Under the pieces are notes generated by a model that made no database searches, was not told where the DNA came from, and worked only from the letters and a program-made list of their open reading frames with translations. A stretch of 64,000 bases of DNA from Melieria omissa (lineage: Eukaryota > Arthropoda > Insecta > Diptera > Ulidiidae), in the NCBI GenBank assembly GCA_963971225.1, contig OZ020267.1:154495920-154559919 (forward strand). Direction: 5' to 3'. Positions 45,998 through 57,741 of this stretch are shown here, one piece after another. Position 1 is the stretch's first letter; each line of letters opens with the position of its first letter. A program made the translations under genes and the position numbers.

Positions 45998-46068
45998 TGC
46001 ATCGGCCGGGAATCGAACCCGGGCCGCCCGCGTGGCAGGCGAGCATTCTACCACTGAACCACCGATGC
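45998..46068 (-). tRNA. tRNA-Gly (anticodon GCC)
   Basis: A 71-nt cloverleaf on the minus strand: acceptor GCATCGG pairs with CCGATGC, followed by discriminator A. The A box is TGGTTCAGTGG, the anticodon loop CTGCCAC contains GCC, and the B box is GGTTCGATTCC. A T7 run follows the 3' end (pol III terminator). It is identical to the gene at 47385-47455. Confidence 0.97.
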
Positions 46069-46410
46069 TTGTTGTGGGGCCTGACACTATTTGCAGTTTT
46101 GTTGCCTTGAGTAGCTCCCTATTATTTTGTGATCCACCGAGTCGACAAGTCCGCAGTCGGTTGGTCGGTATTCCACTAACGTTAGCCGTTTGCCTGTTAC
46201 AATGTGGTAATGATCTCCACAAGTCTCCAGAGTTATCAGTGTGAAATTATTGCCGCGATAAGCAAATAATTATAAACTTAAGTGGAGTGGAATTTTTCCG
46301 TAGTTAAAATCCAACTTGCCAACCTGATGCAAATCCAACCTTCGTCTAACAATGCGCAACATGCACTGAGCTCCAATGACTACATGACGCGAAACTGAGA
46401 GGAGTCACGG

Positions 46411-46470
46411 TTGCTAATTCGGTCAAACCAGGCCCCAGAGTCGCAAATTCGGTCAAACCAGGCCCCAGAG
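46411..46470. repeat. Tandem duplication, two 30-bp units
   Basis: The 25-bp block beginning AATTCGGTCAAACC and ending CCCAGAG occurs at 46416-46440 and again, identically, at 46446-46470, between the two tRNA-Gly genes. Confidence 0.85.
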
Positions 46471-47384
46471 TTGATTAGGGTTCGTACAGCAAATTCGCCA
46501 TACAAAAGTCAGGGCAAGGGCTGCTGGTGCGTTCGAAGTTTATTTGCAAATGAAATAATTGTTTTTTTTCTCTCTCATTTTGTAGTACGTTTATAGGAAA
46601 TTGATTGCAAAAAAAATGTTGTTGCTGAAAAACGTCATAAGTATGTTCCAACTAGTTTTAATATGATTTAACTTCAGTTTTTGCTAATTGCCCTCAAAGC
46701 CTTAACGTTTGAATTGCTTGTGTTGCAGCTCTGCGTTTGAAAAGAGTTCAACTTGCCATCACTGTTTCTTGCTGCACTAGAAACGGCAAACTCAATGAGA
46801 CATGAACTGAATGAAAAAGCAACCGAATATCTGCTGACTTTACCGTCTGAAATCATTTATTTATGCTTTCTGTTGGTACGGGTAACAATCAAAATGACTT
46901 CGACCAGTAAAACAAGGTTTTTCGCAACGTTATTTTTACAGCAAATAAGAAAAGTTATCACTTTAAGATGCAAGCAATTGACTGGTAACCGGTGCTGTGC
47001 GAATGCTTGGGTAAAAAAACCCGTACACTATCGGACGATTGGAAAAAGCAAAAAATGGTCTGAAAATCATTTCCCCGCTCAGTTTCGCGTCACGTAGTCA
47101 CTGCTGAGCTCGGAACAGATAGGAGCACTTAATAATCTGCTGCGATGATGTAAATCTTTTTGTGCGTACAAGTAAACAAAACTATCTGACTAGACTGCAC
47201 ACAAACAATACTTGCGGCAAACGCATGTCGTCAACATTGCTTCTGCCAGGCACTGTTAATGCGCGGCGAGGCTGCTGTTCATATCGAGAAACAATGCTTC
47301 CAAACCTGTTCGTGGCGACTGTGGAGATCGTTTCGTGACATTAAATGTTGGGTAAATTGATCTCTTTGCACTAAACCCACACAA

Positions 47385-47455
47385 GCATCGGTGGTTCAGT
47401 GGTAGAATGCTCGCCTGCCACGCGGGCGGCCCGGGTTCGATTCCCGGCCGATGCA
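47385..47455 (+). tRNA. tRNA-Gly (anticodon GCC)
   Basis: A 71-nt cloverleaf identical to the minus-strand gene at 45998-46068, with the same A box, GCC anticodon and B box. A TTTTT terminator follows 7 nt after the 3' end. The two genes are divergent. Confidence 0.97.
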
Positions 47456-48361
47456 ATTCGCCTTTTTATTTCAGAATTTTTTTTAATCATATTATTTGTT
47501 ACTTTTTTAAAATGTCTGGCCACGGCGCATAAAATCAAATTTGTTCAGAGAATTTACAAAGTGATTGCGTTCTTTTCTTGTCGCGTGCTGCGAGCACATT
47601 CCCGTCCGCTGACTTGAGTGCAGCAGCTGCTGAAATGTCGAGCGGTAGTAAAACTTTTGCTGGCTTTGCACATAATTTAAGTGAATGTTTGCTCGCCTCG
47701 CTGTTTGTTTGTCTGCTATTTGCGTTAGTTTAGCTTTTAAGCTCTGATTTTTTCGCCTGCATTTCTATTGCTGCAATAAAGATAGAGTCGTTCGATATTT
47801 TTTCCTTCTCCACTGGTTGTGTACAAAAATTCAAAAACTAAAAATACTGCGCCGATAAAAAGTTTTATTGACAAAAAAACGCATCAGAAACAGTGAAAAA
47901 GTGTTCGGGCGGAGGAGCACTTTGCTGTCAACGCAACGAAAGTTCGCTGGTGTGGCAGTTTGCTTCAGTGTTGGGTGTAACTTTACTCAATCGTTACAGG
48001 TTCTTCTTCTTGTCGGCTGATGCATTTCTATTTCCCTTTTCGAACTGCGCTCTAAGTACTTTTCCTATGTAAAAGTATTATTTTGTACTTTTCCTTTTTA
48101 TTCAATTTTTTGCTCATTGATTTCTTTTCACTTTGCAATTTTAAATCTCACTCAGCAGTGGCAGTGGCAGCTTGAGTTAACAAAAACTAAAATTCACTCA
48201 TTTTGAGTTAGAAGCAACTGGGCAACATTCAGTGTTGTAAAATGCAAATTCCACAATTTAAAAAAAATTAGTAAAATTCGTGTCAGTAAATCAGTTTTGT
48301 GGACTGTTCACACTTTCGAAATAGAAAATCATTCATTCCATACGGCAAGTCGGTGTGAAAT

Positions 48362-48367
48362 ATTTAT
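48362..48367 (-). terminator. Poly(A) signal of the 48.4-kb GNAT gene
   Basis: AATAAA on the minus strand 66 nt after the stop codon. Confidence 0.5.
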
Positions 48368-48432
48368 TTAAAATAAAATACGAATATTTTTAGTCTCTCG
48401 GCCATATCAGATATTTCCTGCAAAACGATATT

Positions 48433-49520
48433 CTATCCTGTGCTCAGTCGCGGCGATGCCTTTTGGGTCTTGTTCAGTCCCACCAAGTCGAACCAGTAAA
48501 CGTGGTCCACCGGTTGGAAGCCCAGTTTGCGAAAGAGGCTCGTCGACGCAGTGTTCGAGTCGCTGATGGTGGCAATGGCGTCCGTGCCCTGCTCGCCCAG
48601 TTTCAAGCAGATGAAGCGCACCAGGTGCTCGGCCAGTCCGCGCCGTCGGTAGGCATCTTCCACATGCAGCACGGCGATGGTGCCGTGCTGTGAGCTATTG
48701 GCGGAAGAGAAATGTTGCAACCGTTACTCTCTGCCGCTTCGGCGAGTTGGTCGACTTACTGCACCACCCAGCCGCACAGATTGTCGTTCGCCACGTCGAA
48801 AGCGCCCACCGCAATATTGTGGCGAATCTCTCGCTCGATGCAGTACTCCGAGCCGGGATACTTGTGCGTCCAGGAGCTGTCAATGTGCTTGGCGTGCTGC
48901 AAGCTGAGAGGCTTCACCACGAACCCCGGCATAGCGCTGCGGAGACACCATGTTCGCAATTAGTCGCCGGCGAGTTGAGGCGGTCCCGGGCACTTACTTG
49001 AGTTCCAGCTTGCGGCACTCTTCGGTGGGCAGTCGGTACAGGGTGGTGGGGCAGTAGCCGCTTGAGAAGTCCTTGATGCCCAGTTCGTGGAGGAATTGCT
49101 CTGCGGCGGGGCGCGTCATGTCGTTGTAGAGCAGCATGCAGAATGGGTCCAGCTGCAGCGACCGCAGAATGCTCAGCAGTTTGTCATTGTGCTGCGGCGC
49201 CGTGGTGTTTAGTATGATCGTGTTGCACATTCGATTATTGTCCTGCGGCAATAAACTCGGATAAGACACGACCGTTCGGACTTATCACGACCGCCACCTA
49301 CCTCCAAGACGTGCGTGCCGTGCTCCCGCCACTGCTCGTCCAAGCTTGTGACCCTCAAGTCGCGCTCGCACATGGCCGCGTCCTTGCGCGCCCACTCCAC
49401 GTAGTTGGCCAGCGTGTAGTAGGTGAAGATGTGCTGCGGCCAGTTGTGGTGGTAGAGGTCGCGCAGCATGCTCCAGTCGCGCATCGGTACGACGGTGAGC
49501 ACTTGGTTCGTGGGCGCCAT
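48433..49520 (-). CDS. FR47-like GNAT N-acyltransferase, paralog 4
   Basis: Four exons on the minus strand, 49520-49302, 49242-48998, 48936-48760 and 48694-48433, give 300 aa. The N-terminus is MAPTNQVLTVVPMRDWSMLRDLYHHNWPQ. The acetyl-CoA core reads NLCGWVVQ/H, then GTIAVLHVEDAYRRRGLAEHLV, where the loop is R-R-G-L-A, still within the Q/R-x-x-G-x-G/A consensus, and ATISDSNTASTSLFRKLGFQPVDHVYWF. It is the most divergent copy but keeps the same splice phases. Its introns are very short (42-65 nt) and GC is higher than around the other copies. Substrate unknown. Confidence 0.85.
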
Positions 49521-50923
49521 GACGGACGCGGAGACTCAAACTGATTTCACGAACAGCGCCTGGGGCTCATTCCACCTGTCGAGCGGAGCATCATCAGCAC
49601 TTATCGGCAGTTCTATTGCTTGATTGCTCGGCGTTCTTACCAGCGACAGGTTATAAACGAACCGGCGATAAGCGGCGGCGGCGGTGCTCGGGCCGTTTGC
49701 GTCTACTTGAATTTATCTATTCGACTAATAGCCGAGCACGATTGGCCGACGACGTACGTCAAATCTAAGGGCCTGGCAGCTTTTTCGTTGAGCGGCGACG
49801 CACAAAAAACACATTGCGTAGTAGGTTCGTGTGCTCGCTTGAAAGTCGTCCGCCGTCTCGTAAATACACATAAATAAATAATAGAATAATCGTCGGCCAA
49901 ACTGTTGTTGCTAGTGGGATTCGGTTGGTTGGTTCGCTTTGTGTTTGTTTGGGCTTCGTAATTGTTCAACAGAAAAGCGGTTTGGCATTTGCTTTGCGGT
50001 TGACTGACTGGCCCACTTATCAGCTGTTTACGGCTTTTTCTAAGTTAAATACATATTTACATATGAACATAGATGTGTGTATAACGACAACTTTCTATTT
50101 ATGGAATACAATTTCCAATATCAGTTGGCGCGAGTACAAACGTTGAAGTTGGTCAGCTTATCTAAATTTTTGCATCAAATTAAACTGTTCGGTGTCTTTG
50201 GTCTTCGTGACTTTCAATAAATTAAGTGGCAATTAAGTCAGCGCTGTGCGGCTTGAGTAAAGCACTTCCAAAAGATTGAAAGTAGTGAATCAACTTGGGC
50301 GCCAGGCAGTCGCAACGACAAATGGACCCGACTCGAGAGTGCACCCAGTGCATTGTGCAGTGTGTCATATTTCTTGCTTCACCTTTCGCTTTGCTCACTG
50401 AATTTCTCAAATGAAAAATTCCACACAAGCGCAGCGTTGCTGAATGTCGACGATGTTCGCGCTGATGATGGCGGCAAATGTGTTGCGCGTATTAAATTGC
50501 ATCAAAAGCAAAAATACGACACATTTGCCTCGCAGCGACTGCGCTGGCACAAAGACGCAGACGTGCGCGCAACAGCGCCGAGCTCTGCACTTAAAGCTGT
50601 TGTTACTTTGTTATTTTGTTATTGCTGGTGTCTCTCAAAGTATTCTTTATTCTTAAGAGCAAGCGTGGCGTCGAAAGGACGAAAAATTGCACACGCAGGA
50701 AATCATATTTACTTGCCACGGCAACACGGCAACTGCCACCAGCACTCGCAGCGACGGCGCACAAAGTGCACGCAGCGTAGGCTGCCACGCGTTGCATATT
50801 TGTATGTAATGAAAATTCTCATCGCTTCACTTTGCTGCTGCACTGCGCTGACTTTTGTTGTTATATGCGCAGTTGACTGTGGCAACATGTGCGAGTGTGA
50901 GTGCGTGCTTACTTATGTGTGTT
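49521..50923. other. Gene-free stretch right of the GNAT cluster
   Basis: No supported gene. A 217-codon frame at 50353-51006 has no ATG at its listed start, runs into the foldback element and lacks family features. The first ~100 bases are probably the promoter/5' UTR of the minus-strand GNAT gene. Confidence 0.45.
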
Positions 50924-51403
50924 TAGGTATCGCAATCCCAGGGTCTCGGACATTTTCCAATCCAATCACGAGATTAGAATCCCGGGATTTTCGGGATTCC
51001 ATTTAATTTTACGTAATTTTATTTCATTTCATTTTATTTTATAATATTTTATTTTATAATATTTTAATTTTATTTTAATTTTTTATAAATGCACTTTATG
51101 AATAATAAACATATGTGAGAAGACAAAAAGTATGTTTAAATGTTATTTTTGGATAAAACGAAATGTTATCGAACTGAAATTAAATGTTGAATGAAATTAA
51201 AATTTAATTCAATTAAACTCTAAATATCAAATTTTGAAATTTACCCAAATGTGATTAAACTGTTTCCATTTTTATTTAAAATATTTGATAAACATGAATT
51301 TATGCAATTTGGGAAAATTGTTTTATTTTACAAATTTGTTATATTCAAGTTTTCAATCCTGAAAATCCCGGGATCGGAAAATGGCCAAAAATTGCGATCC
51401 CTA
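50924..51403. mobile_element. 480-bp foldback/MITE with AT-rich core
   Basis: Left end TAGGTATCGCAATCCC...CATTTTCC...TCCCGGGATTTTCGGGATT; right end, read inward, TAGGGATCGCAATTTTTGGCCATTTTCC...TCCCGGGATTTTCAGGATT. Imperfect inverted repeats of roughly 50-80 bp therefore flank an interior of ATTTT-type low complexity. There is no coding capacity. TAGGG-like termini are compatible with hAT ends, but no 8-bp duplication is visible, so the superfamily is unassigned. Confidence 0.65.
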
Positions 51404-53089
51404 ATACACATACAGGGACCTGCTGCCAGCCACTGCAAGTATGCTTCGATTGACGTGCGCTCATGTAAGCGATTTTAATTTCATAAAGAAACAGAAGACA
51501 AAACTGCAAGAGGAAAGGAAAGTCACACACACACACACACACAAACACACAACGAAGTAAAATTCAAGCTTGCTGTAATGAGCTGTGAGTGAGTGTGTGC
51601 AGTGGGCAGAAAATTGAAAACATTTTTTGTTTTTCAAATAAATGTGTAATTATTTTGTATTCTTGCCTTTTCCTGCTAATAGCTGTGCTATATGATTCCA
51701 TGTATCTTGGCTGTGATATTTGATGATGAAAATAGTCAGCGGAACGGAGTAACAAACGCGGTGTACGAATGATGACATAGAACAAGAGATGAAAATTGGG
51801 CGATACGAACGGCCAAGCAGAAATAGGGGAAACATAAGTAGAATTGGAAATGATGGGATTAGAGATGGGATCCACAGATCACTGACGACAGCACTCATTT
51901 AGGCAGATGTGCCAAAACAACAGAAAAAACAGGAGTTGAGTTTATTTGAATCCAAATCGCATTTGCCAACATTTTTTTTTATTATTTTATTTAACATACT
52001 TGTTTTTTTATTTTTGGATTGGGTCATTTACAATCTGGTTGTGCTAACTAAAAAGGCCAAAAGAGGGTTTTCAAATCTGTTTGTACTGTTGAAGCGCAAG
52101 TATGTAGATAACGTTTGCAAAGTTTCAGCTGCAGCGACTTGCATCGTCGCGTCATATCAATGTTTTTGTATTTGCGAACTTTTCATGGCGTAAACTAATT
52201 GCGCAAAATTTAATTGCTTTAGGTCAACCTTTCTATTTTTGTCCACACTAATTAGTGGGTTGCCCTACTGTGCGTCGCCTGTTGCCGCAATGCACTCATC
52301 AGTGTGAAAGACGAACCGCTAAGTGTTTCCTCTCCACCATGTTCCAAGTGTTACATGGCTCGAAGGGGAGGGCGGTCATTGTTGAAAAATTCGCTGTCCG
52401 CTGGACGTGTGTGCCATTTATCATAGCAGTGTGTTGTTGTTGCCTTTTTTGCGCGCATTCAGCATAGCCAAACCACTCAATACCGAACTCAACTCGATGC
52501 GACACTCTGCGTGCCACTGCACTTCACTCGCCACTTGATGTTGGTCACTTTAACGCACCAACGCACATACCCAATTTGGGGATTGTTGTTGCTGTGGTGT
52601 ATGTGTGTGTGAATGGCTTGAAGTGTTGATGGTGTGAGCGGCGTGTGGCTACATTCTTCACCGATATTGCTGGCCATTAGTTCGCTGTCTGGCTGGGCGG
52701 TCAGCGGAGTAGCTGACTGGGTGGATGGCCGACCGATTGTCCTTTCGCCCGCAGGCTGTTTGGCATTTTGCGCATGGCTCGTGGAACCTGGCGCTGTTTA
52801 AAATTCAGATTCATTAGGCGTGTGACGCGCTGGCATTCTCGCAAATAAACTGCAACTGCAACTGCACTGCTGCTGCCACGGTTGCAGTTGTTGTTGCCGC
52901 TTTGCTGTGTGCGCGCACGCGGCTTATTTATGTAATTTACACAGCGCCTAAATAGTGCTGAGCGCCGCCACATCGTTGCTGTGCTCGTTGTTGTTGCCGA
53001 CACCCTCACTCCATGAATTAAACGCGCGGCAGCATTGTTGTTATTTACTGTTGTGTCTGAGGTCGTTTGTTGCCGTCGTTGCTGTTGTC
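51404..53089. other. Intergenic or long-intron DNA
   Basis: Contains a (CA)n run at about 51524-51543 and CAA/GTT-rich low complexity; no gene recognised. Confidence 0.45.
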
Positions 53090-53245
53090 ATGAATCGTGC
53101 AATTAAGCTACTAATTTTGGGCTGGATTTCGCTGCTGTTGTGCGTTGGCTCGCAGGATTTGAAACCAGGATGCAAGTGTGAAACAAGGGATACTACAATG
53201 TATCTTAAATGGATGCAAGGGGATCATTTACCTGGAATGTGTTGA
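53090..53245 (+). CDS. Candidate 51-aa secreted peptide
   Basis: The ATG-initiated frame starts MNRAIKLLILGWISLLLCVG, a textbook signal peptide (basic n-region, Leu-rich core, small residues before the likely cleavage site at VGS-Q). A ~30-residue mature part with three Cys follows (DLKPGCKCETRD...LPGMC). An AATAAA begins 5 nt after the stop. No family is recognised. It could be a genuine short secreted peptide, the first exon of a longer gene, or chance; codon composition alone does not decide. Confidence 0.3.
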   Translation: MNRAIKLLILGWISLLLCVGSQDLKPGCKCETRDTTMYLKWMQGDHLPGMC

Positions 53246-56200
53246 GTCAAATAAATATAGTTGGCCCTAAGTTGAGGTAAAGAAACAAAGAAAAGTTATG
53301 GAAGCGAAGAACGAGCAGAAGAGAAGCAGAAGACGATAGTGGACATTCGACATAAAAGTGATTAAACAGTTTTTCATTCACAGAAATTACTCAGACTTTG
53401 CTGAAAAATTCAGCTATAGTCAAACTTCCTTTGCAATTTCCATTGCGCAAAAGAGTGAAAATCTTTAGTTTTTGCTCAAACTTTGCAACTCTATACAAAT
53501 CTCCACTTGATCGCGGCACCTGCGTGCAACTTTTATCTTCTTCTTTCCAATTGTTAGCCATTTCGTTGCGGATGCCGGTGAGATTAGCATAAATTTAAAT
53601 CCCGCTGCACTCGAGCTCGTTGCACCGACAATTGAGCCAATGGAGTTTGCTTTGCACTCGAGCTGCTTTCGTTTTTCACGCTTATTTTGCTCGCACTTGG
53701 CCTTGCCGGGGCTTTTGCTTTTTGTTTCTCGCAATTTTCACAATTTTCACAATTACTCAACTCGGCCCAGTTTGTTAGAAGCAACGCTGCCGCGCTCACA
53801 GCATCGAAATCCGAACAAACAAAGAAGCGCAGACGTGAGGTCCAGCAACGCGAGGGGCACAACACTGGCAACCGACGGCCAGCGACGAGCGCGATGCTCG
53901 TCAGCGAAGGCCAACGTCAACGCCGACGAGTGAATGACTTTTGTGTGGCGCGGGCTCAAGTGGGGAAGGTGCTGCAGCACCTGACGGCCACGGGTCCCCC
54001 CACGAAATAATTAAAAACACCGAAATAGTTTCAGTTTCGCTTAAATTAAACTCACTGCGGGCTAATGAAAAACCACTTGAAGCGCGAATATTCAGCAAAT
54101 GGAAAACACAATTCGGCCTTCGCAGGCTTTTCCATTAAAGCCGTTAATTCGCAAAACGGCCGCTGCGAATGTGTGTTGTTCTCTTTCACAAAAAACCTTT
54201 TAGTCTGGCAACACTGACAGCATTAATAAAGTTCGCCTCTGTTGCCTTCCAGCAAATGACCAGAAGTGGCGGCGGGGCGAACTGTGGGGCATGCAGCACG
54301 AAAATGCGTTTCATTGAAATTGCAGCGCCGGCGACACATTTCTACGTCGAGCTTCGTCCCTGCAGCCGCACTTCAATGAAACGTTTTTGATTACTTTCGG
54401 CAGCTTTGACATAAATGTCAAAAACTAGTTGTTTGTTATTGTTGGTGAGCCTTTTTCCCCATTATTGATGCCGCAACTGTCGAGTTTGTTGTTTTTGTGA
54501 TGTTTTGCATTTGTTTTTCGGTTGTTTGTAAATTTCTTGTTGTTGTGATAAATGTGGTCGTTTTGCTACTGTCACTTCCGCTGCCATTGTTGCTGTCATT
54601 GTTTAGGAGTGGACTTGCTGTCGTTCGTATAGTTGTTGTTGTTTTGCACAACGACATAAATCGCCCGGAAAAGCAGCGACGCACAATTTTTACCATTTGC
54701 CTCTAAACGAATTTCGACAACGGCTGAGCGTAGAAAGTTTGTATGTGTGAGTGTGATTACGTGTGGACGCCTTGTCCGCGTTGCAGTGTATGTGTAGTTG
54801 TTGTTGTTGCTGTTGCAATTGCTTTATCAGCAACCGGGCAGCAATGGCAGCAGTCGAGCTGCCAGCTCCGCTAACTGTCATTGTCACTGTCACCGCCACC
54901 TTTGTGCGTCGATTTTGATTGATGGCTTTTCAATTTCGGTTACTGGTTCACATTTGCACTTTCGACACGACTCAGCTGGCTGATGCAGAGCTGCGAGTTG
55001 GAGCCGAGGTGATTGCAATGCAGTTTCGCTTAGTGGACAAATAAACGAGATTTGTTGTAAATAAACGAAGCGTATTGCCTTGTAAAATGTGTCAAGCCTC
55101 GAAGATGAGATTTCCAAAAGAAGAACGTTGAAATTCGCATTTGTGGTATTAAATTTGCTTACTTGCCGTTTGTTTGAAATTTGGCTCGGCGACAAGTTCT
55201 GCTGGTGTTTTTCCGCGTCGCCATGGTTTGCTAAAACCTCAAGATTTGCAATTTAATTTCCCAACACAAACGACTGAGTCCACTGAGCACTCGCACATAC
55301 ACACGCACATCCAAATTAGCAAACAGACAATGACAGACTCCGTCGCACTGTCGAAAATCCATGCACATTTTCCTTAGGCTGTGCACCTGCACACGAGTCG
55401 GCAGAGTGGAAAACTCGTTCGCAGCAACAGAAGTTAATTCCGCTTTCACACGCGCAGTGCTGGATGGCGGAGGAGGCGGGAGGAGCCTCGAGCTCTGCTG
55501 CGTTGCATGTTGTCAGTCAGCGATTTTTTTGCTGTTCCTTTCAGTACCGCAATTGAAGCAACAATACCACCTACAGCAAGCAGCACAGGTGCGTATTCAA
55601 AGCTACGCCAACACTTTGTGTGCGCAGTCCTTCAGTGCTTTTTGCGTGTGTGTTCTCCCTGCACGGGGAGTGGAAATGGATGGAAGCGCAGTAAGTTTGA
55701 AAAAATCGTGACTGACTGCGTGCAGCCGGCTTCACTTGCTTGGCACGTGGCAAAAAGAAGCGAGTGGTCGCGGGAACAGGTGGATTGGCAGAGACGCGCA
55801 CGTGCAACATGTGGAGCCTGTGGCTACTATTTGAGATGCAGAATGTTTATCCATGAGCAGAATGTTTGTGCGTCTAAGGTTGTGTGGCTCTTTGTGTATG
55901 TAAATTCTGCCCGCCGCGTCGACTGCGCGCGTACCACACACGGCGCTCTCGCTTCGCCGCCTTCAACTATTTTCTCCCAATGCTGCCACAAAAAGTTTTC
56001 AATTTAATTTTCCAATAAAACACATACGTCACGGTTGCATGTGCAGCACTGCCGCGTCACAAGGACACAGTTCGTTGGCAGAGGTGAAACGGTAAATGAC
56101 AGTTGCTGCACCGAAAGGACGAGAGCGTTCTGGCGCGCGTTGTAAGTAGACAGCAGCTTAGCTGCCACTGAGGACTGGCCCGTTGCCTTCCCGCCCCCGC

Positions 56201-57592
56201 TCGATGCTGCACACATCTTTCGCTCTTCAGTCATCGTTTCGTTTCTTCCGGCTTTTGTAATTGAATAATTGAAGCGGGCGAAAGTTTTCTCATCTTACGC
56301 TCGAGTAATTAGCAGCTGCACGTTTCGAGTGGCTGTCGCACGCATGCCACGCCCTGCACCGGAGAGACACCGCTGTGCAGGCACATGTGCGCCGCTGTCA
56401 GCGAGCTGGCAAGTTGTTGTGATTTCTCCGGGTGGAAGTCGAAAAGTGAAATCTGAAATTTGCCCCAAGTCAGTGCAGCTAATTAGAAAAATCACAACTT
56501 GGTGCAGCGCGCTTCAGTTGATGCTCTTCGCATGCTTGAGGGAATTGAGGGTGAAACTGCTGAAAGAGTTCTTTGTTGCAGGGACTTAAAATTAAATTTT
56601 GCATTCCTCCATGTTGCTGCAAATCGATGACCACACACGGTCCACAGTGCAGGTTAGAGCAGTGAGACATGAGTTCAGTGATTTTCGCTGCGGCTAATAT
56701 GAAATGTTACTCATTCGCCCCGTTGGCTGCTGTTCACGTTCTCTCCAAGAGTGTTGGGAACGTTAGATAATACTTGAGCTTGAACAATTTTTCGCGGAGT
56801 TTTTCATACTTTTGAATTTTGTAAAATTCAATCTTGCTTGCGCTATGAAAATGAACTCGATTTTTTATAGTCAGAATTGGTTTTACTTGGTTACAGCACA
56901 AAGCTTTGAGGCGACACCATCGTGCGCACCAATTTTCGCAGTAAATCGAGGCCAGTTTTCGATTTCGTTGCAACTAAAAAACGAAAAGCGAGCAGCATGA
57001 CAGAGAAAGGGAAGTGGCGAGCAAGCGACTCATTCGCTCGCTCGCTTTTCTGGCCGCTGGGTTTTGCGTGCGGAAGTCTGTCTGTTTGTTTGTTTGTTTG
57101 TTTGTTTGTTTGTGTGTTGCCATTAGATATGCGTGGCGGGGAAGGACGACATTGTAATGCGATTTTCACAGCTTACGTGGCGCGGTCGCCTTCTGCCGCG
57201 TAACAACATCTGACGTTGCACATTTGAAATTCAATGAAAATGGCAGCACAAAGCAACAACAATGTTCAATAGAAAAAATTAAAAAGCCACAGTTTTTACA
57301 GTCGTTTCACTGCGGCGTGGGAGAGCGTTGAATGCAGTGGAGAGCAGTCAGAGAAATATAGCTGACGGTGGGCTGGATGGTAATAACTGCAGGCAGAAGA
57401 ATGAGCGTCGTCGTAAAAAGTGGCACCGCTGTTTATTTATTGTGCAAACGCACAGGCAGCAACGTGTTCGTGTGTAGGCGCTTGTATGTGTGTCTGGCTG
57501 CAGCTAAATTTTAATGCACTTTTGCTGCACTGATTTTGCACTTTCGCGCAATCCATAAAACAACGTGTTATGTGTATGCTGTATGTACATCT
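53246..57592. other. Gene-free stretch
   Basis: CA/GT- and CAG-rich fly-type non-coding DNA with a (TTTG)n microsatellite at about 57083-57112. No coding exon, RNA gene or transposon was recognised. It could be regulatory DNA or a long intron of a gene outside the window. Confidence 0.4.
57083..57112. repeat. (TTTG)n microsatellite
   Basis: About seven uninterrupted TTTG units. Confidence 0.85.
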
Positions 57593-57741
57593 GGCCCCAC
57601 GTTGGGCGCCATTTTCTGTTATATGTTTGTGTGCGGTCGATCACGCGGCATGGCCCTGTTCGTAGCGGCCTCACGTTGGGCGCCATGTCCTAGTAGGTGT
57701 TTGTATGTACCCACATGTGGCATGCCTCCCGTTGAGCGCCA
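57593..57741 (-). repeat. Three tRNA-Lys primer-binding-site-like motifs in tandem
   Basis: On the minus strand TGGCGCCCAACGTGGGGCC (57611-57593), TGGCGCCCAACGTGAGGC (57685-57668) and TGGCGCTCAACGGGAGGC (57741-57724) occur 75 and 56 bp apart. The first is the form expected for an LTR-retrotransposon primer-binding site complementary to the 3' end of tRNA-Lys. Similar ACA-rich spacers separate them. Probably the leader of a degraded LTR retrotransposon on the minus strand; no gag, pol or paired LTRs were found. Confidence 0.5.

Larger units (their letters stand above)
45833..48432. other. Spacer with two tRNA genes between GNAT copies 3 and 4
   Basis: Contains two tRNA-Gly genes (45998-46068 minus, 47385-47455 plus) and a 2 x 30-bp tandem repeat (46411-46470). 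A 114-codon frame at 46753-47097 has no family features and is judged spurious. Confidence 0.6.

Noticed and set aside
46753..47097. 114-codon frame between the tRNA genes
   Set aside because: No recognisable domain and no supporting neighbours or splice sites; fits chance in a 1.3-kb spacer.
50353..51006. 217-codon plus-strand frame
   Set aside because: No ATG at its beginning, low-complexity composition, and it runs straight into the foldback element; no domain is recognisable.
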